Assembly (NCBI GenBank): GCA_944322825.1
Contig: CALUQD010000001.1
Location: 80,015-122,504, forward strand
Direction: 5' to 3'
Source of the DNA: Candidatus Avelusimicrobium pullicaecorum
GTDB taxonomy: Bacteria > Elusimicrobiota > Elusimicrobia > Elusimicrobiales > Elusimicrobiaceae
Length of the DNA: 42,490 bases
Below are positions 33,867 through 42,007 of the stretch, piece after piece. Numbering within the stretch: the stretch's first letter is position 1; the number at the start of each line of letters is the position of its first letter. The notes beneath the pieces were generated by a model. It did no database searches. It had not been told where the DNA came from and saw only the letters and a program-made list of their open reading frames with translations. The position numbers and the translations under genes are program-made.

Positions 33867-35092
33867 AAAAGTTTTTTAACCTCGTCAATTAATGCTTCAA
33901 AAGGAATTTGTTTCTGTTCGCCGGTCGCTAAATCTTTAAACGTTACGGCGCGCTGGGCCAGTTCGTTGCCGCCCAAGATGACGGCGTAGGCCGCGCCGCA
34001 GCGGTCGGCCTGTTTCATTTGGCCTTTGACGTTTTTGTCAAAGAGGCCGCCTTCCGTACGGATGCCTGCCCGGCGCAAAGCCTGCATTAAATTAAAGGCG
34101 GTTTCGTTGCATTCTTTTTCCAGCGACACCACATACACGCTTTTTTCTTTGGCGTGTTCGGTTTCGCCGCGGGCCATAATCACGCGTTCGGCGCCCATTG
34201 CCCAGCCGATGGCCGGCGTGGCCGGGCCGCCCATATTTTTGACCAGCGTATCGTAGCGTCCGCCGGCCGCAATGGCGTTTTGGGATACATCCCCCGCCTG
34301 GAATTCAAACACCGTGCGGGAATAATAATCCAACCCGCGCACGAGCATGGGGTCCACCTCAAAATCTATTTTGCCCTTGAGGAGTGCCTGCACTTCGTCA
34401 AAGTGGGCCTGGCATTCGGGGCAGAGCTTCATCGTGGGAACGCGGCCCGCAAAACGGGCGCCGTCAATTTTGCAGTCCAGCACGCGCAGCGGGTTTTTTT
34501 CCAAGCGGGTTTGGCAGTTTTCGCAAAGGGTATCTTTTTCGGCAGACAGGAAACTAATTAATTCCTGGCGGTAGAGCGGGCGGCATTTATCACAGCCCAG
34601 GCTGTTGATTTTTACCTTGTAGTTTTTCGCGCCAAACTTGGAAACGATGTCTTTTAACATCAAAATCACTTCGGCGTCGGCCGCCGGGGCCGAATTGCCG
34701 ATATATTCCGCGCCGATTTGTTCAAATTCGCGGTAGCGGCCCGCCTGAGGGCGTTCCGCGCGGAACATATTGCCGATATAATAAAATTTCTGTACGGGCG
34801 CGTTTTGCGTAAAATTATTTTCCAAATACGCGCGCACCACACCGGGCGTGCCTTCGGGGCGGATAGCCAATTGACGGTGGCCGGCGTCTTCAAAGGCGTA
34901 CATTTCTTTTTGTACGATGTCGGTCGTTTCGCCGGTGGATTTGATAAAGAGTTCTTTCAGCTCCACCGTGGGCAGGCGCAGTTCGCCAAACCCATAAAGG
35001 GAAAATACGCCGCGGGCGCAGTTTTCCAGTTCGGTAAAATTTTTGGATTGGGGTTCAAAGATGTCTCTAAACCCGCGTACTAGTTTAGCCAT
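33863..35092 (-). CDS. hisS: Histidyl-tRNA synthetase
   Basis: 409 aa class II synthetase. N-terminus VRGFRDIFEPQ, motif 2 region RPEGTPGVVRAY and FRAERPQAGRYREFEQIGAE, histidine-binding LVRGLDYYSRTVFEF, and a C-terminal anticodon-binding domain. An insertion with CDKCRPLYRQE and LCENCQTRLE, plus a later Cys in CPEC, resembles the cysteine-containing insertion of many bacterial HisRS. First gene of hisS-aspS. The ATG follows an extended -10 by 7 nt. Confidence 0.96.
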   Translation of the reverse strand: MAKLVRGFRDIFEPQSKNFTELENCARGVFSLYGFGELRLPTVELKELFIKSTGETTDIVQKEMYAFEDAGHRQLAIRPEGTPGVVRAYLENNFTQNAPVQKFYYIGNMFRAERPQAGRYREFEQIGAEYIGNSAPAADAEVILMLKDIVSKFGAKNYKVKINSLGCDKCRPLYRQELISFLSAEKDTLCENCQTRLEKNPLRVLDCKIDGARFAGRVPTMKLCPECQAHFDEVQALLKGKIDFEVDPMLVRGLDYYSRTVFEFQAGDVSQNAIAAGGRYDTLVKNMGGPATPAIGWAMGAERVIMARGETEHAKEKSVYVVSLEKECNETAFNLMQALRRAGIRTEGGLFDKNVKGQMKQADRCGAAYAVILGGNELAQRAVTFKDLATGEQKQIPFEALIDEVKKLL

Positions 35093-35099
35093 ATAGCTA

Positions 35100-35108
35100 A
35101 TTTTAGCA
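35100..35108 (-). promoter_or_regulatory. Extended -10 promoter of hisS
   Basis: TGC followed by TAAAAT (35100-35105), ending 7 nt before the ATG. No -35 and no SD. Confidence 0.55.
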
Positions 35109-35195
35109 TTTTATGAGGGAAGCGGCTAGCCGATCGCCCCCGTTGTACAAAGCCCCAAATGTTCGGTGCGCCCGGGGCCGCGAGCAGGACCCGCC

Positions 35196-35277
35196 CCGAC
35201 GGCTTCCTCCGCTCACGTCGGAAGCGAAGCGCGCCTCTAAACAAAAAACCACGCGTTGGCGTGGTTTCTAAATGGTG
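35196..35277 (-). repeat. 82-bp direct repeat, copy A
   Basis: Nearly identical to copy B at 35297-35378 (two differences seen), period 101 bp. It contains a complete terminator hairpin (35243-35267) and ends with the 5 bp that in copy B form the 3' end of tRNA-Ala. The rest of the tRNA is not duplicated. No gene is seen in 35109-35195. Confidence 0.9.
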
Positions 35278-35296
35278 CAAACGTAAGCGGTTCGTT

Positions 35297-35378
35297 CCGA
35301 CGGCTTCCTCCGCTCACATCGGAAGCAAAGCGCGCCTCTAAACAAAAAACCACGCGTTGGCGTGGTTTCTAAATGGTG
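35297..35378 (-). repeat. 82-bp direct repeat, copy B
   Basis: Copy adjoining tRNA-Ala, sharing its last 5 nt including CCA. A degenerate inverted repeat CCGACG/CATCGG (CCGACG/CGTCGG in copy A) lies at the far end. Confidence 0.9.
35344..35368 (-). terminator. Terminator of tRNA-Ala
   Basis: On the minus strand AAACCACGC, loop CAAC, GCGTGGTTT followed by more T. It begins 6 nt after the tRNA CCA end. A second identical hairpin is present in repeat copy A. Confidence 0.88.
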
Positions 35379-35449
35379 GACGTGATCGGGATCGAACCGA
35401 CGACCTCCTCGTTGCGAACGAGGCGCTCTCCCAGCTGAGCTACACGCCC
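35374..35449 (-). tRNA. tRNA-Ala (anticodon CGC)
   Basis: 76 nt with encoded CCA. Acceptor GGGCGTG/CACGTCC contains the G3-U70 pair that identifies alanine tRNAs. D arm GCTC/GAGC; anticodon arm CCTCG-TTCGCAA-CGAGG with anticodon CGC, reading GCG; T arm GTCGG-TTCGATC-CCGAT. All arms pair fully apart from the identity wobble and a T-arm G-U. It is divergent from asnS. Confidence 0.96.
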
Positions 35450-35492
35450 GAAAAATCGGTTTTTATGTCTGGGTTTTGCTTCTGACATGTTT

Positions 35493-35501
35493 ATTATAGC
35501 A
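35493..35501 (-). promoter_or_regulatory. Extended -10 promoter of tRNA-Ala
   Basis: TGC followed by TATAAT (35493-35498). Predicted start about 37 nt before the mature 5' end, leaving a leader for RNase P. Confidence 0.65.
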
Positions 35502-35617
35502 TATCCAAAATTAAAAAGAAAAATAATTTTCATTTTCTCCGTCGGAAAAATTGATTGTTTTGATTATATGCTTGCCCGCCTTGCCGCGCCAGTGTTTCTT
35601 TTCTTTTCCCAAAAAGA

Positions 35618-35623
35618 TACAAT
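35618..35623 (+). promoter_or_regulatory. Possible -10 element of asnS
   Basis: TACAAT about 38 nt before the ATG; a TATACA overlaps downstream. No clear -35. Confidence 0.35.
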
Positions 35624-35660
35624 ATACAAGTACTCCGTTTATCTTTTTATAGAGGGAATT

Positions 35661-36959
35661 ATGTCTAGCAAATATCGCGTGAAAGACGTGGGCCAATACC
35701 TAGGCCAAGAAATCACTTTAAAAGGCTGGCTGTATAACAAACGCTCCAGCGGCAAACTGCACTTTTTGCAGCTGCGCGACGGAAGCGGCATCATCCAATG
35801 CGTAATGTTTAAAGGGGATGTTTCCCCCGAACTATTTGAACTGGGCGATAAAGTAACCCAGGAATCTTCCATCCTCGTAACCGGCACCGTGCGCGAAGAT
35901 AAACGCTCTCCGCTGGGTTATGAATTGGGCGTAAAAAATTTGGAAGTCGTGCAGATGGCCAAAGATTACCCCATCTCCCCCAAAGAACACGGCCCCGAAT
36001 TTTTGATGAATTACCGCCACCTGTGGCTGCGCTCGGCCAAACAAACCGCCATTTTGCGCATCCGCGACGAAATTATTTTTGCCATCCGCGAATACTTGCA
36101 TAAAAACGGATTTGTCCTTTCCGACTCCCCCATTTTAACCCCCGCCGCCTGCGAAGGCACCAGCACGCTCTTTGAAACCGATTACTTCGGCCAAAAAGCG
36201 TTCCTCTCGCAAAGCGGACAGCTCTATGGCGAAGCCTCGGCCATGGCTTTGGGCCGCACCTATTGCTTCGGCCCTACCTTCCGCGCCGAAAAAAGCAAAA
36301 CCCGCCGCCATTTAACCGAATTTTGGATGGTGGAACCCGAAGTGGCCTACAACGATTTGGACGATAATATGGACCTGGCTGAGGACTTCATCAAATACAT
36401 CGTGGGCCAGGTGCTCAAAAACCGTGCCGACGATTTGAAAACCCTGGAACGCGATACCACCAAACTCCAGGCTACCGTGGAAAAGCAGTTCCCCCGCATC
36501 GATTACACCGACGCCATCGAAATTTTACACAAAAAAGGCAACGATACCCCCTGGGGAGGCGATATCGGCGGCGACGAAGAAACCTTGCTGGGCGAAGATT
36601 ACGATACCCCTATTATGATTCACCGCTACCCGGCGGCCATCAAAGCCTTCTATATGAAGCGCGACCCCAAGAACCCCAAAGTGGTCCTGGCCGTGGACGT
36701 CATCGGCCCCGAAGGCGCGGGTGAAATCATCGGCGGCAGCGAAAGAGAAGCCGATTACGACGCCCTTTTAGCCCGCATTAAAGAACAAGGCCTCGACCCC
36801 CAAGGCTACGACTGGTACCTGGATTTGCGCCGCTACGGCAGCGTGCCCCACTCCGGCTTTGGTATGGGCATTGAACGTATGGTCCGCTGGATTTGCGGCC
36901 TGCAGCACGTGCGCGAAACGATTCCGTTCCCGCGTATGATGGATAAAATCCATCCGTAA
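35661..36959 (+). CDS. asnS: Asparaginyl-tRNA synthetase
   Basis: 432 aa from the ATG at 35661, chosen for the SD GAGGG and because it gives the usual N-terminus with OB fold ([20 protein letters not shown]). The upstream in-frame extension has no family match. Core motifs: [53 protein letters not shown], and C-terminal [16 protein letters not shown] ending in [10 protein letters not shown]. AsnRS rather than archaeal-type AspRS by the SGQLYGE and [12 protein letters not shown] pattern. Monocistronic. Confidence 0.95.
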   Translation: MSSKYRVKDVGQYLGQEITLKGWLYNKRSSGKLHFLQLRDGSGIIQCVMFKGDVSPELFELGDKVTQESSILVTGTVREDKRSPLGYELGVKNLEVVQMAKDYPISPKEHGPEFLMNYRHLWLRSAKQTAILRIRDEIIFAIREYLHKNGFVLSDSPILTPAACEGTSTLFETDYFGQKAFLSQSGQLYGEASAMALGRTYCFGPTFRAEKSKTRRHLTEFWMVEPEVAYNDLDDNMDLAEDFIKYIVGQVLKNRADDLKTLERDTTKLQATVEKQFPRIDYTDAIEILHKKGNDTPWGGDIGGDEETLLGEDYDTPIMIHRYPAAIKAFYMKRDPKNPKVVLAVDVIGPEGAGEIIGGSEREADYDALLARIKEQGLDPQGYDWYLDLRRYGSVPHSGFGMGIERMVRWICGLQHVRETIPFPRMMDKIHP

Positions 36960-36979
36960 GTTTTAACTGCCACTAAAAA

Positions 36980-37010
36980 CCCCGCGTCTGAAAAAGGCGC
37001 GGGGTTTTTT
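36980..37010 (+). terminator. Terminator of asnS
   Basis: CCCCGCG (36980-36986) with CGCGGGG (36998-37004), 11-nt loop, then TTTTTT. About 20 nt past the stop. Confidence 0.9.
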
Positions 37011-37182
37011 AATGCCTTTTATCATAAACGCCGCTTTCCTGCCGACCCCACGCTGCTTAGGGCAGCCCCGTCAACAAAGGGCCTTCCGCCCAAAGAGATA
37101 TCATACTGTGTTTTCCCCCAGACCCCACGCCAAGGTGCAAAACAAGATTTTCCCATACTAGATATTCCGGCTTTCGATACAT

Positions 37183-37216
37183 AAAAAAGTCCGGCGCCAA
37201 AAGCACCGGGTCTTTT
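37183..37216 (-). terminator. Terminator of the yceD-to-ankyrin operon
   Basis: On the minus strand a CCCGGTGC/GCGCCGG stem with one wobble, loop TTTTG, followed by CTTTTTT. About 20 nt past the ankyrin gene stop. The 170 bp between this and the asnS terminator shows nothing else. Confidence 0.75.
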
Positions 37217-37236
37217 AAAATAGAAATATCGGCTCT

Positions 37237-38988
37237 TTACCGGCTGCGCCGAACGGATTGGCGGGTGAGCGTTTTGGCCTGGGAAACTTTTGTTTTGCAC
37301 CGGGCCATAATATCCGCCGGTGTTTTGTAGCCTAATAGATTATCATTCTTGCTGATACCGCCCGTTTTGGCGCCAATGGAAACCAAATAATCGTATATTT
37401 CCTTGTTGCATAATAATGCGGCAAAGCCTAAAGGCGTCATCGGTTGGGCATTCTTTTGCGGAGCCACGCGGTATTCCAGCATCATCGCCAAACGCCCTTC
37501 CTTCCGGGCCAACGCCACCAGGTGTTTTAACATATCCATATTCTGCGTGCGCACCGCAATATGAAAGACGTTTCCTTTGGGCGAAGATTCATAAAACCGC
37601 GCCATATTGTCCACCAAATACGTCACTATGTCTTTATGGCCGTTTTCCACTGCTACTGCAAGCGGAGTTTCTCCGGCTTTATTCTTATCAAACACAACCG
37701 CTTTATTGGCCGCAATCACTTTTTTGGCCAGTTCCATATCGCCCGTCTGTGCGGCGGTAAAAATATCCGCATCCGTCACGGGTTTTTCCTGCGATTGCTG
37801 GCCCAGCTGCGGCAGTTCGCGTCCTTCTGCCTTGGCTTGGGCCATCAAGGCCGCATTGTCTTGCTCGATGACGCTGTTTTTCACTTGCGTCAAATCCATA
37901 TCAAACCATTTAAGCACCTGCCCCCGGTTATTCTTGCGCGCAGCCATATAAGGGATCAGGCCGTCCTTTGCGGGAATCGTCGGGTCTGCATCCGCCGCCA
38001 GCAAACGGCGCACTACTTCCTCGTACCCTTTGGCCGCTCCCCAGTACAGGGCCGTCTGACCCGCTTTGTTTTGCATATTTACGTCCAGCGGGGCTTGCAT
38101 CGTTTGCGGTTTTAAAAGCTCGCGGATGATTTCGGGGTGGTTGTAGCGGGCGGCGTAAATCAAAGCGGTATTGCCATCATTATTGGCCGCGTTAACGTCC
38201 GCCCGGTACGCCATTAAAGATTGTACGCTGGGCACGTCCCCCAGCGAGGCCGAAATAATAAGCGGCGTATTGCCTTTTTCGTTCTTTACATTCGGGTCTA
38301 TTCCGCCCTTTAGCATTGCCAAAACGCCCATCGGATTTTTTTGGGCGCTGGCGCGGAACAGATAGGCCGTATTAAGCCCTTCCCGCACACCGCTGGATAA
38401 AAACAGGTCAATAAATTCGGCCTGTTTCTTTTCCAACGCGATATACATCGGCGAGTGGTTATAATTATTTTTCGCGTTGATGTCCGCCCCGGAATAGACC
38501 AGCAGGCGGGTAATCTCCGGGAAGTTGCCGTACAGGCTCCGCAGCAGGGCGGTATCCTTGTTAAAAGAATTGGTTTTATTGACGTCCGCCCCGTTTAAAA
38601 TAAGCTGCTGGACGGCATCCAAATTGCCCATCGTTGCGGCGGCCACAATAAGCGGATCGCCTTTACTGTTGACGATATTCGGATTGTTCTTGCTTTGCTC
38701 GTTTAGGATGGTTAGAAAAGACTGCGTATCCTTCTTTTGCAAAGCGGCCGTAGCTTCATCGGCAATTTCGGTAGGAGTTTTGACGACGACGATTTTATCG
38801 TATTTATTATTTTTGCTGTTGGGCGTATAACCGCTTTTAAACGTAAACGCCAACATCAGCACAACAGGTATCGCCGCCACTACCGCCAGCGTAACCAGCG
38901 GTTTTTTGATAAGCAAGGAAATTGCTTCCGACAGTTTACTTTCCGCCGGAACATTCCCTTTCGTCGTGTTCTTGGGGTTCGGAAGCAT
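37237..38988 (-). CDS. Membrane-anchored ankyrin-repeat protein
   Basis: 583 aa. A short N-terminus and one membrane helix (about 30-50) are followed by two blocks of ankyrin repeats, about 100-355 (with GDPLIVAAATMGNLDAVQQL, NTPLIISASLGDVPSVQSL and NTALIYAARYNHPEIIREL as clear units) and about 405-545 (GETPLAVAVENGHKDIVTYL), separated by a charged Gln-rich stretch. Ankyrin repeats bind proteins; no enzyme domain is visible. Topology is unclear: a single anchor could place the repeats on either side. It is last in an operon after rnc, 11 nt gap, SD GGAGG. Confidence 0.85.
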   Translation of the reverse strand: MLPNPKNTTKGNVPAESKLSEAISLLIKKPLVTLAVVAAIPVVLMLAFTFKSGYTPNSKNNKYDKIVVVKTPTEIADEATAALQKKDTQSFLTILNEQSKNNPNIVNSKGDPLIVAAATMGNLDAVQQLILNGADVNKTNSFNKDTALLRSLYGNFPEITRLLVYSGADINAKNNYNHSPMYIALEKKQAEFIDLFLSSGVREGLNTAYLFRASAQKNPMGVLAMLKGGIDPNVKNEKGNTPLIISASLGDVPSVQSLMAYRADVNAANNDGNTALIYAARYNHPEIIRELLKPQTMQAPLDVNMQNKAGQTALYWGAAKGYEEVVRRLLAADADPTIPAKDGLIPYMAARKNNRGQVLKWFDMDLTQVKNSVIEQDNAALMAQAKAEGRELPQLGQQSQEKPVTDADIFTAAQTGDMELAKKVIAANKAVVFDKNKAGETPLAVAVENGHKDIVTYLVDNMARFYESSPKGNVFHIAVRTQNMDMLKHLVALARKEGRLAMMLEYRVAPQKNAQPMTPLGFAALLCNKEIYDYLVSIGAKTGGISKNDNLLGYKTPADIMARCKTKVSQAKTLTRQSVRRSR

Positions 38989-38999
38989 ATTTCCTCCTG

Positions 39000-39665
39000 T
39001 TATTTTTTGAGCTGTTCAAAAGCAGCTTGGGCGGCGGCTTGCTCGGCCAGCTTTTTATTGCGTCCTTTGCCTATGCCCAATTCTTTCCCGTCCAGGCTCA
39101 CCCGCACGGTAAAGATTTTGTTATGTTCCGGGCCGACCGTCTGAATAACTTCGTACACTGGGGTATGCGGCCCGCGCTTTTGCAGAAATTCCTGCAATAC
39201 GCTTTTGAAATCTTGCGCGTCCTGCGTAAGCGGTTGGGTTTTAACCCAGGGCAAAATAACCGCTTCCGCCGCCGCGTAGCCGCCGTCTATATAGACGGCG
39301 CCAATCACAGCTTCCACCGCGTTGGAGATGATACTGTCCCTCTCCCGGCCGCCGGTGGCCAGCTCGCCGTGCCCCAGGCTCATATACTGGCCCAGGTTCA
39401 GCTGTTTGCCCCAAAGATACAGGTTGCGACGGGAAACTAAGTTCGACTTAATTTTAGAAAGCACTCCCTCTTCTACATGAGGGCATTGGTTGTAGATGTA
39501 ATCCGCAACAATGGCACCTAATATACTGTCCCCCAGGAACTCCAAGCGTTCGTTGTGTTTAACGCTGCGGTGTTCCCCGGCGAAGGACTTATGAGTGAGT
39601 GCTTCCTTTAAAACAGCCTTATCTTTAAAGCTATATCCTATGATACGCTCTATATCCGTGTACAC
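39000..39665 (-). CDS. rnc: Ribonuclease III
   Basis: 221 aa, GTG start 2 nt after the acpP stop. The catalytic signature NERLEFLGDSILG has Glu42 and Asp46, and a second acidic site occurs in VEAVIGAVYIDGG. The C-terminal dsRNA-binding domain ends in GRNKKLAEQAAAQAAFEQL. It cuts dsRNA in rRNA processing and mRNA turnover. acpP-rnc is a common neighbour pair. Confidence 0.96.
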   Translation of the reverse strand: MYTDIERIIGYSFKDKAVLKEALTHKSFAGEHRSVKHNERLEFLGDSILGAIVADYIYNQCPHVEEGVLSKIKSNLVSRRNLYLWGKQLNLGQYMSLGHGELATGGRERDSIISNAVEAVIGAVYIDGGYAAAEAVILPWVKTQPLTQDAQDFKSVLQEFLQKRGPHTPVYEVIQTVGPEHNKIFTVRVSLDGKELGIGKGRNKKLAEQAAAQAAFEQLKK

Positions 39666-39667
39666 GT

Positions 39668-39913
39668 TTATTTTTTGGCGTTCTGTTCGATGTATTCGAT
39701 GGTTTCGCCAACGGTTTTGATTTTTTCGGCTTTTTCATCCGGGATTTCAATACCGAATTCGTCTTCCAAAGCCATAATGAGTTCTACCGTATCCAAGGAA
39801 TCGGCGCCCAAATCATTGACGAACTGAGCTTCGGGTTTCACCTGGTCGGCTTCCACACCCAATTGTTCCACGATGATATTTTTTACTCTTTCTTGCACGT
39901 TTTCTACAGACAT
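39668..39913 (-). CDS. acpP: Acyl carrier protein
   Basis: 81 aa acidic four-helix protein. [13 protein letters not shown] carries Ser39, the site for 4'-phosphopantetheine. It carries growing acyl chains in fatty-acid synthesis. Encoded 44 nt after fabG with SD GGAGG. Confidence 0.97.
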   Translation of the reverse strand: MSVENVQERVKNIIVEQLGVEADQVKPEAQFVNDLGADSLDTVELIMALEDEFGIEIPDEKAEKIKTVGETIEYIEQNAKK

Positions 39914-39957
39914 TTTGTCCTCCGATAATTAAAGGGCTTCCCCTTGTACGTATTTAA

Positions 39958-40701
39958 TCAAATATAAAGCCCGCCATTGACGGCGAGAATATGCCCCGTA
40001 ATATACGAAGCATCTTCGCTGGCCAAAAACATTACTGCTTTGGCGATGTCCTGCGTCTTAGCAAATCGTTTCAGCGGTACGGCTTCCAGCGCTTTGGTTT
40101 TCACTTCTTCCGGCAAAGCGTCCGTCATAGCCGTTTGCACAAAACCGGGCGCCACCGCATTCACACGCACATTGCGGGAGCCAAATTCTTTGGCAAATGT
40201 TTTGGTCAGCCCGATAATGCCCGCTTTGCTGGCCACATAATTGGCCTGGCCCGCATTGCCCATCTCCCCCACCACGGAAGAAATGTTTACAATGCTGCCG
40301 CTTCTTTTTTTGAACATCACTTTTAAAGCGGCTTTGGACATTAAAAACGTTCCTTTTAAATTAACGGCGATAACGTCATCCCAGTCCTGTTCGCTCATAC
40401 GGATAGTCAGGTTGTCTTTGGTGATGCCGGCATTGTTTACCAGCACATCCAGCGAACCCAACTCTTTTACCGCATTGGCTACAAAACTTTCACATTCGTC
40501 AGTTTTGGCCACATTGACCGGCTGCGTATACACTTTCCCGACATAGGCGCCCAACATTTGGGCGGCTTGGGCAAGCGCGTCTTTATTGGTGCCGCAGATG
40601 GCCAAATTAGCGCCGGCTTTGGCAAATTCTTCGGCAATCGCCAGGCCGATGCCCCGCGTTGCCCCGGTAATCATTACGTTTTTGCCTTTAAAATCCGCCA
40701 T
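39958..40701 (-). CDS. fabG: FabG, 3-oxoacyl-ACP reductase
   Basis: 247 aa short-chain dehydrogenase. TGATRGIG (12-19) binds NADPH, NNAG follows, and the catalytic set is Ser142, Tyr155, Lys159 (YVASK). It reduces 3-oxoacyl-ACP in each elongation round. The start overlaps the plsX stop by one base (TAATG). fabD, often between plsX and fabG, is absent. Confidence 0.95.
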   Translation of the reverse strand: MADFKGKNVMITGATRGIGLAIAEEFAKAGANLAICGTNKDALAQAAQMLGAYVGKVYTQPVNVAKTDECESFVANAVKELGSLDVLVNNAGITKDNLTIRMSEQDWDDVIAVNLKGTFLMSKAALKVMFKKRSGSIVNISSVVGEMGNAGQANYVASKAGIIGLTKTFAKEFGSRNVRVNAVAPGFVQTAMTDALPEEVKTKALEAVPLKRFAKTQDIAKAVMFLASEDASYITGHILAVNGGLYI

Positions 40702-41744
40702 TAGGCTTCCTCCTGGTGGATTTCCGTTTCAATTGTATCAAATGTTGGTTTTAAAGCCGCAATTTTGGCGGCAATATCGCCGATGAAATCCTTTTCCACC
40801 AGCCGCGCCGCCGTTTTAATGGCGTTGTAGATGGCAAAATCGTTGGATTTCCCGTGCGAAATAATCGCCACGCCGTTTACCCCTACCAGCGGCGCACCGC
40901 CGTAGCAGTCCGGGTTGGTATGGCTTTTAACGGCTTTAAAAGCCCCTCTGGCTAACAGCGCGCCCAATATGGCCAGCGGACGTTTTTTAATTTCGCGCTT
41001 AATCATTTGTATCATCGTTTTAGCCAACCCTTCGGCCATTTTTAAAACGATATTTCCTACAAATCCGTCGCAAACAATCACGTCCGTATCGCCGGTATTC
41101 ACGTCGCGCCCTTCCACCGTGCCTTTAAAGTTCACGCCGATTTCGCGCATATGCGGAATGGTGTGCTTGACCAAAAAGTTGCCTTTGGTTTCCTCTTCGC
41201 CGATGGACAACACGCCAACCGACGGAGCCGGAATATCAAACACTTTCTGCATATAAGCCGACCCCATCACCGCAAATTGCAGCAGGTGAATGGGTTTGCA
41301 ATCGGCGTTGGCGCCGCCGTCCAAAAGCAAGCTTACGCCCTTGAAAGTGGGCATAGGCGTGGCAATAGCCGGCCGCTGGACGCCTTTAATGCGCCCCATA
41401 CCAAACAGGGCTGCCACCATTGCCGCACCGGAATGACCGGCGGAAACAAATGCGTCCGCCTGGCCTTTGCGGACCAAGTTGGCGCATACGACGATGCTGG
41501 CGTCTTTTTTGTTACGGCATTCTTTGGCGGGTTCCGCCCCCATATCGATGGTTCGGGGAGCGTGGACGATAGAGATGTTTTTGGGTACATCTTCATAGCC
41601 CAGCGCGCGGAGCTCCCGGCGCAATACGACTTCGTCCCCCACCAAGATGATCTCAAGATCCAGATTCTTGGCGGCTTTCAAAGCGCCTAACACGTTGGGT
41701 GTTGCGCCAAAATCTCCGCCTAATGCGTCCAGGGCTATTTTCAT
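40701..41744 (-). CDS. plsX: PlsX, acyl-ACP:phosphate acyltransferase
   Basis: 347 aa. N-terminus IALDALGGDFGATPNVLGAL, then ADAFVSAGHSGAAMVAALFG, LLDGGANADCKPIHLLQFA and CDGFVGNIVLKMAEGL, all PlsX hallmarks. It makes acyl phosphate from acyl-ACP for PlsY in phospholipid synthesis; peripheral membrane enzyme. Follows rpmF by 9 nt. Confidence 0.97.
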   Translation of the reverse strand: MKIALDALGGDFGATPNVLGALKAAKNLDLEIILVGDEVVLRRELRALGYEDVPKNISIVHAPRTIDMGAEPAKECRNKKDASIVVCANLVRKGQADAFVSAGHSGAAMVAALFGMGRIKGVQRPAIATPMPTFKGVSLLLDGGANADCKPIHLLQFAVMGSAYMQKVFDIPAPSVGVLSIGEEETKGNFLVKHTIPHMREIGVNFKGTVEGRDVNTGDTDVIVCDGFVGNIVLKMAEGLAKTMIQMIKREIKKRPLAILGALLARGAFKAVKSHTNPDCYGGAPLVGVNGVAIISHGKSNDFAIYNAIKTAARLVEKDFIGDIAAKIAALKPTFDTIETEIHQEEA

Positions 41745-41753
41745 AATAAACCG

Positions 41754-41963
41754 TTATTTGGCTTCTTCAGTCTTTTCGGCTTTGGCTTTTTGGGCTACCA
41801 CCACTCTGTCTTTATAGAACCCGCAAGTCGGGCAGACGTTGTGCGGCAGTCTGGGAGAATGACAATTCGGGCAGGCCACGAGCTGCGGCAATTCTACTCC
41901 GGAATTGTGGGATCTTCTCATATCCCGGCGGGAACGAGTGTGTTTTTTCTTTGGATTGGGCAT
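41754..41963 (-). CDS. rpmF: Ribosomal protein bL32
   Basis: 69 aa. MPNPKKKHTRSRRDMRRSHN is the family N-terminus. The zinc-type motif CPNC (about 32-35) and CPTCG (about 45-49) is complete, so this is the zinc-binding form. AGGAG lies about 9 nt before the ATG. rpmF-plsX is a common pair. Confidence 0.96.
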   Translation of the reverse strand: MPNPKKKHTRSRRDMRRSHNSGVELPQLVACPNCHSPRLPHNVCPTCGFYKDRVVVAQKAKAEKTEEAK

Positions 41964-42007
41964 TGGTATAACTCCTATTTTACTCTAGTAAAATTCAAAA
42001 TGAATTG

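Noticed and set aside
35196-35378. Integrated mobile element attachment sites
   Set aside because: Only 5 bp of the tRNA are repeated and no integrase or foreign DNA lies between the copies; kept only as one possible history.
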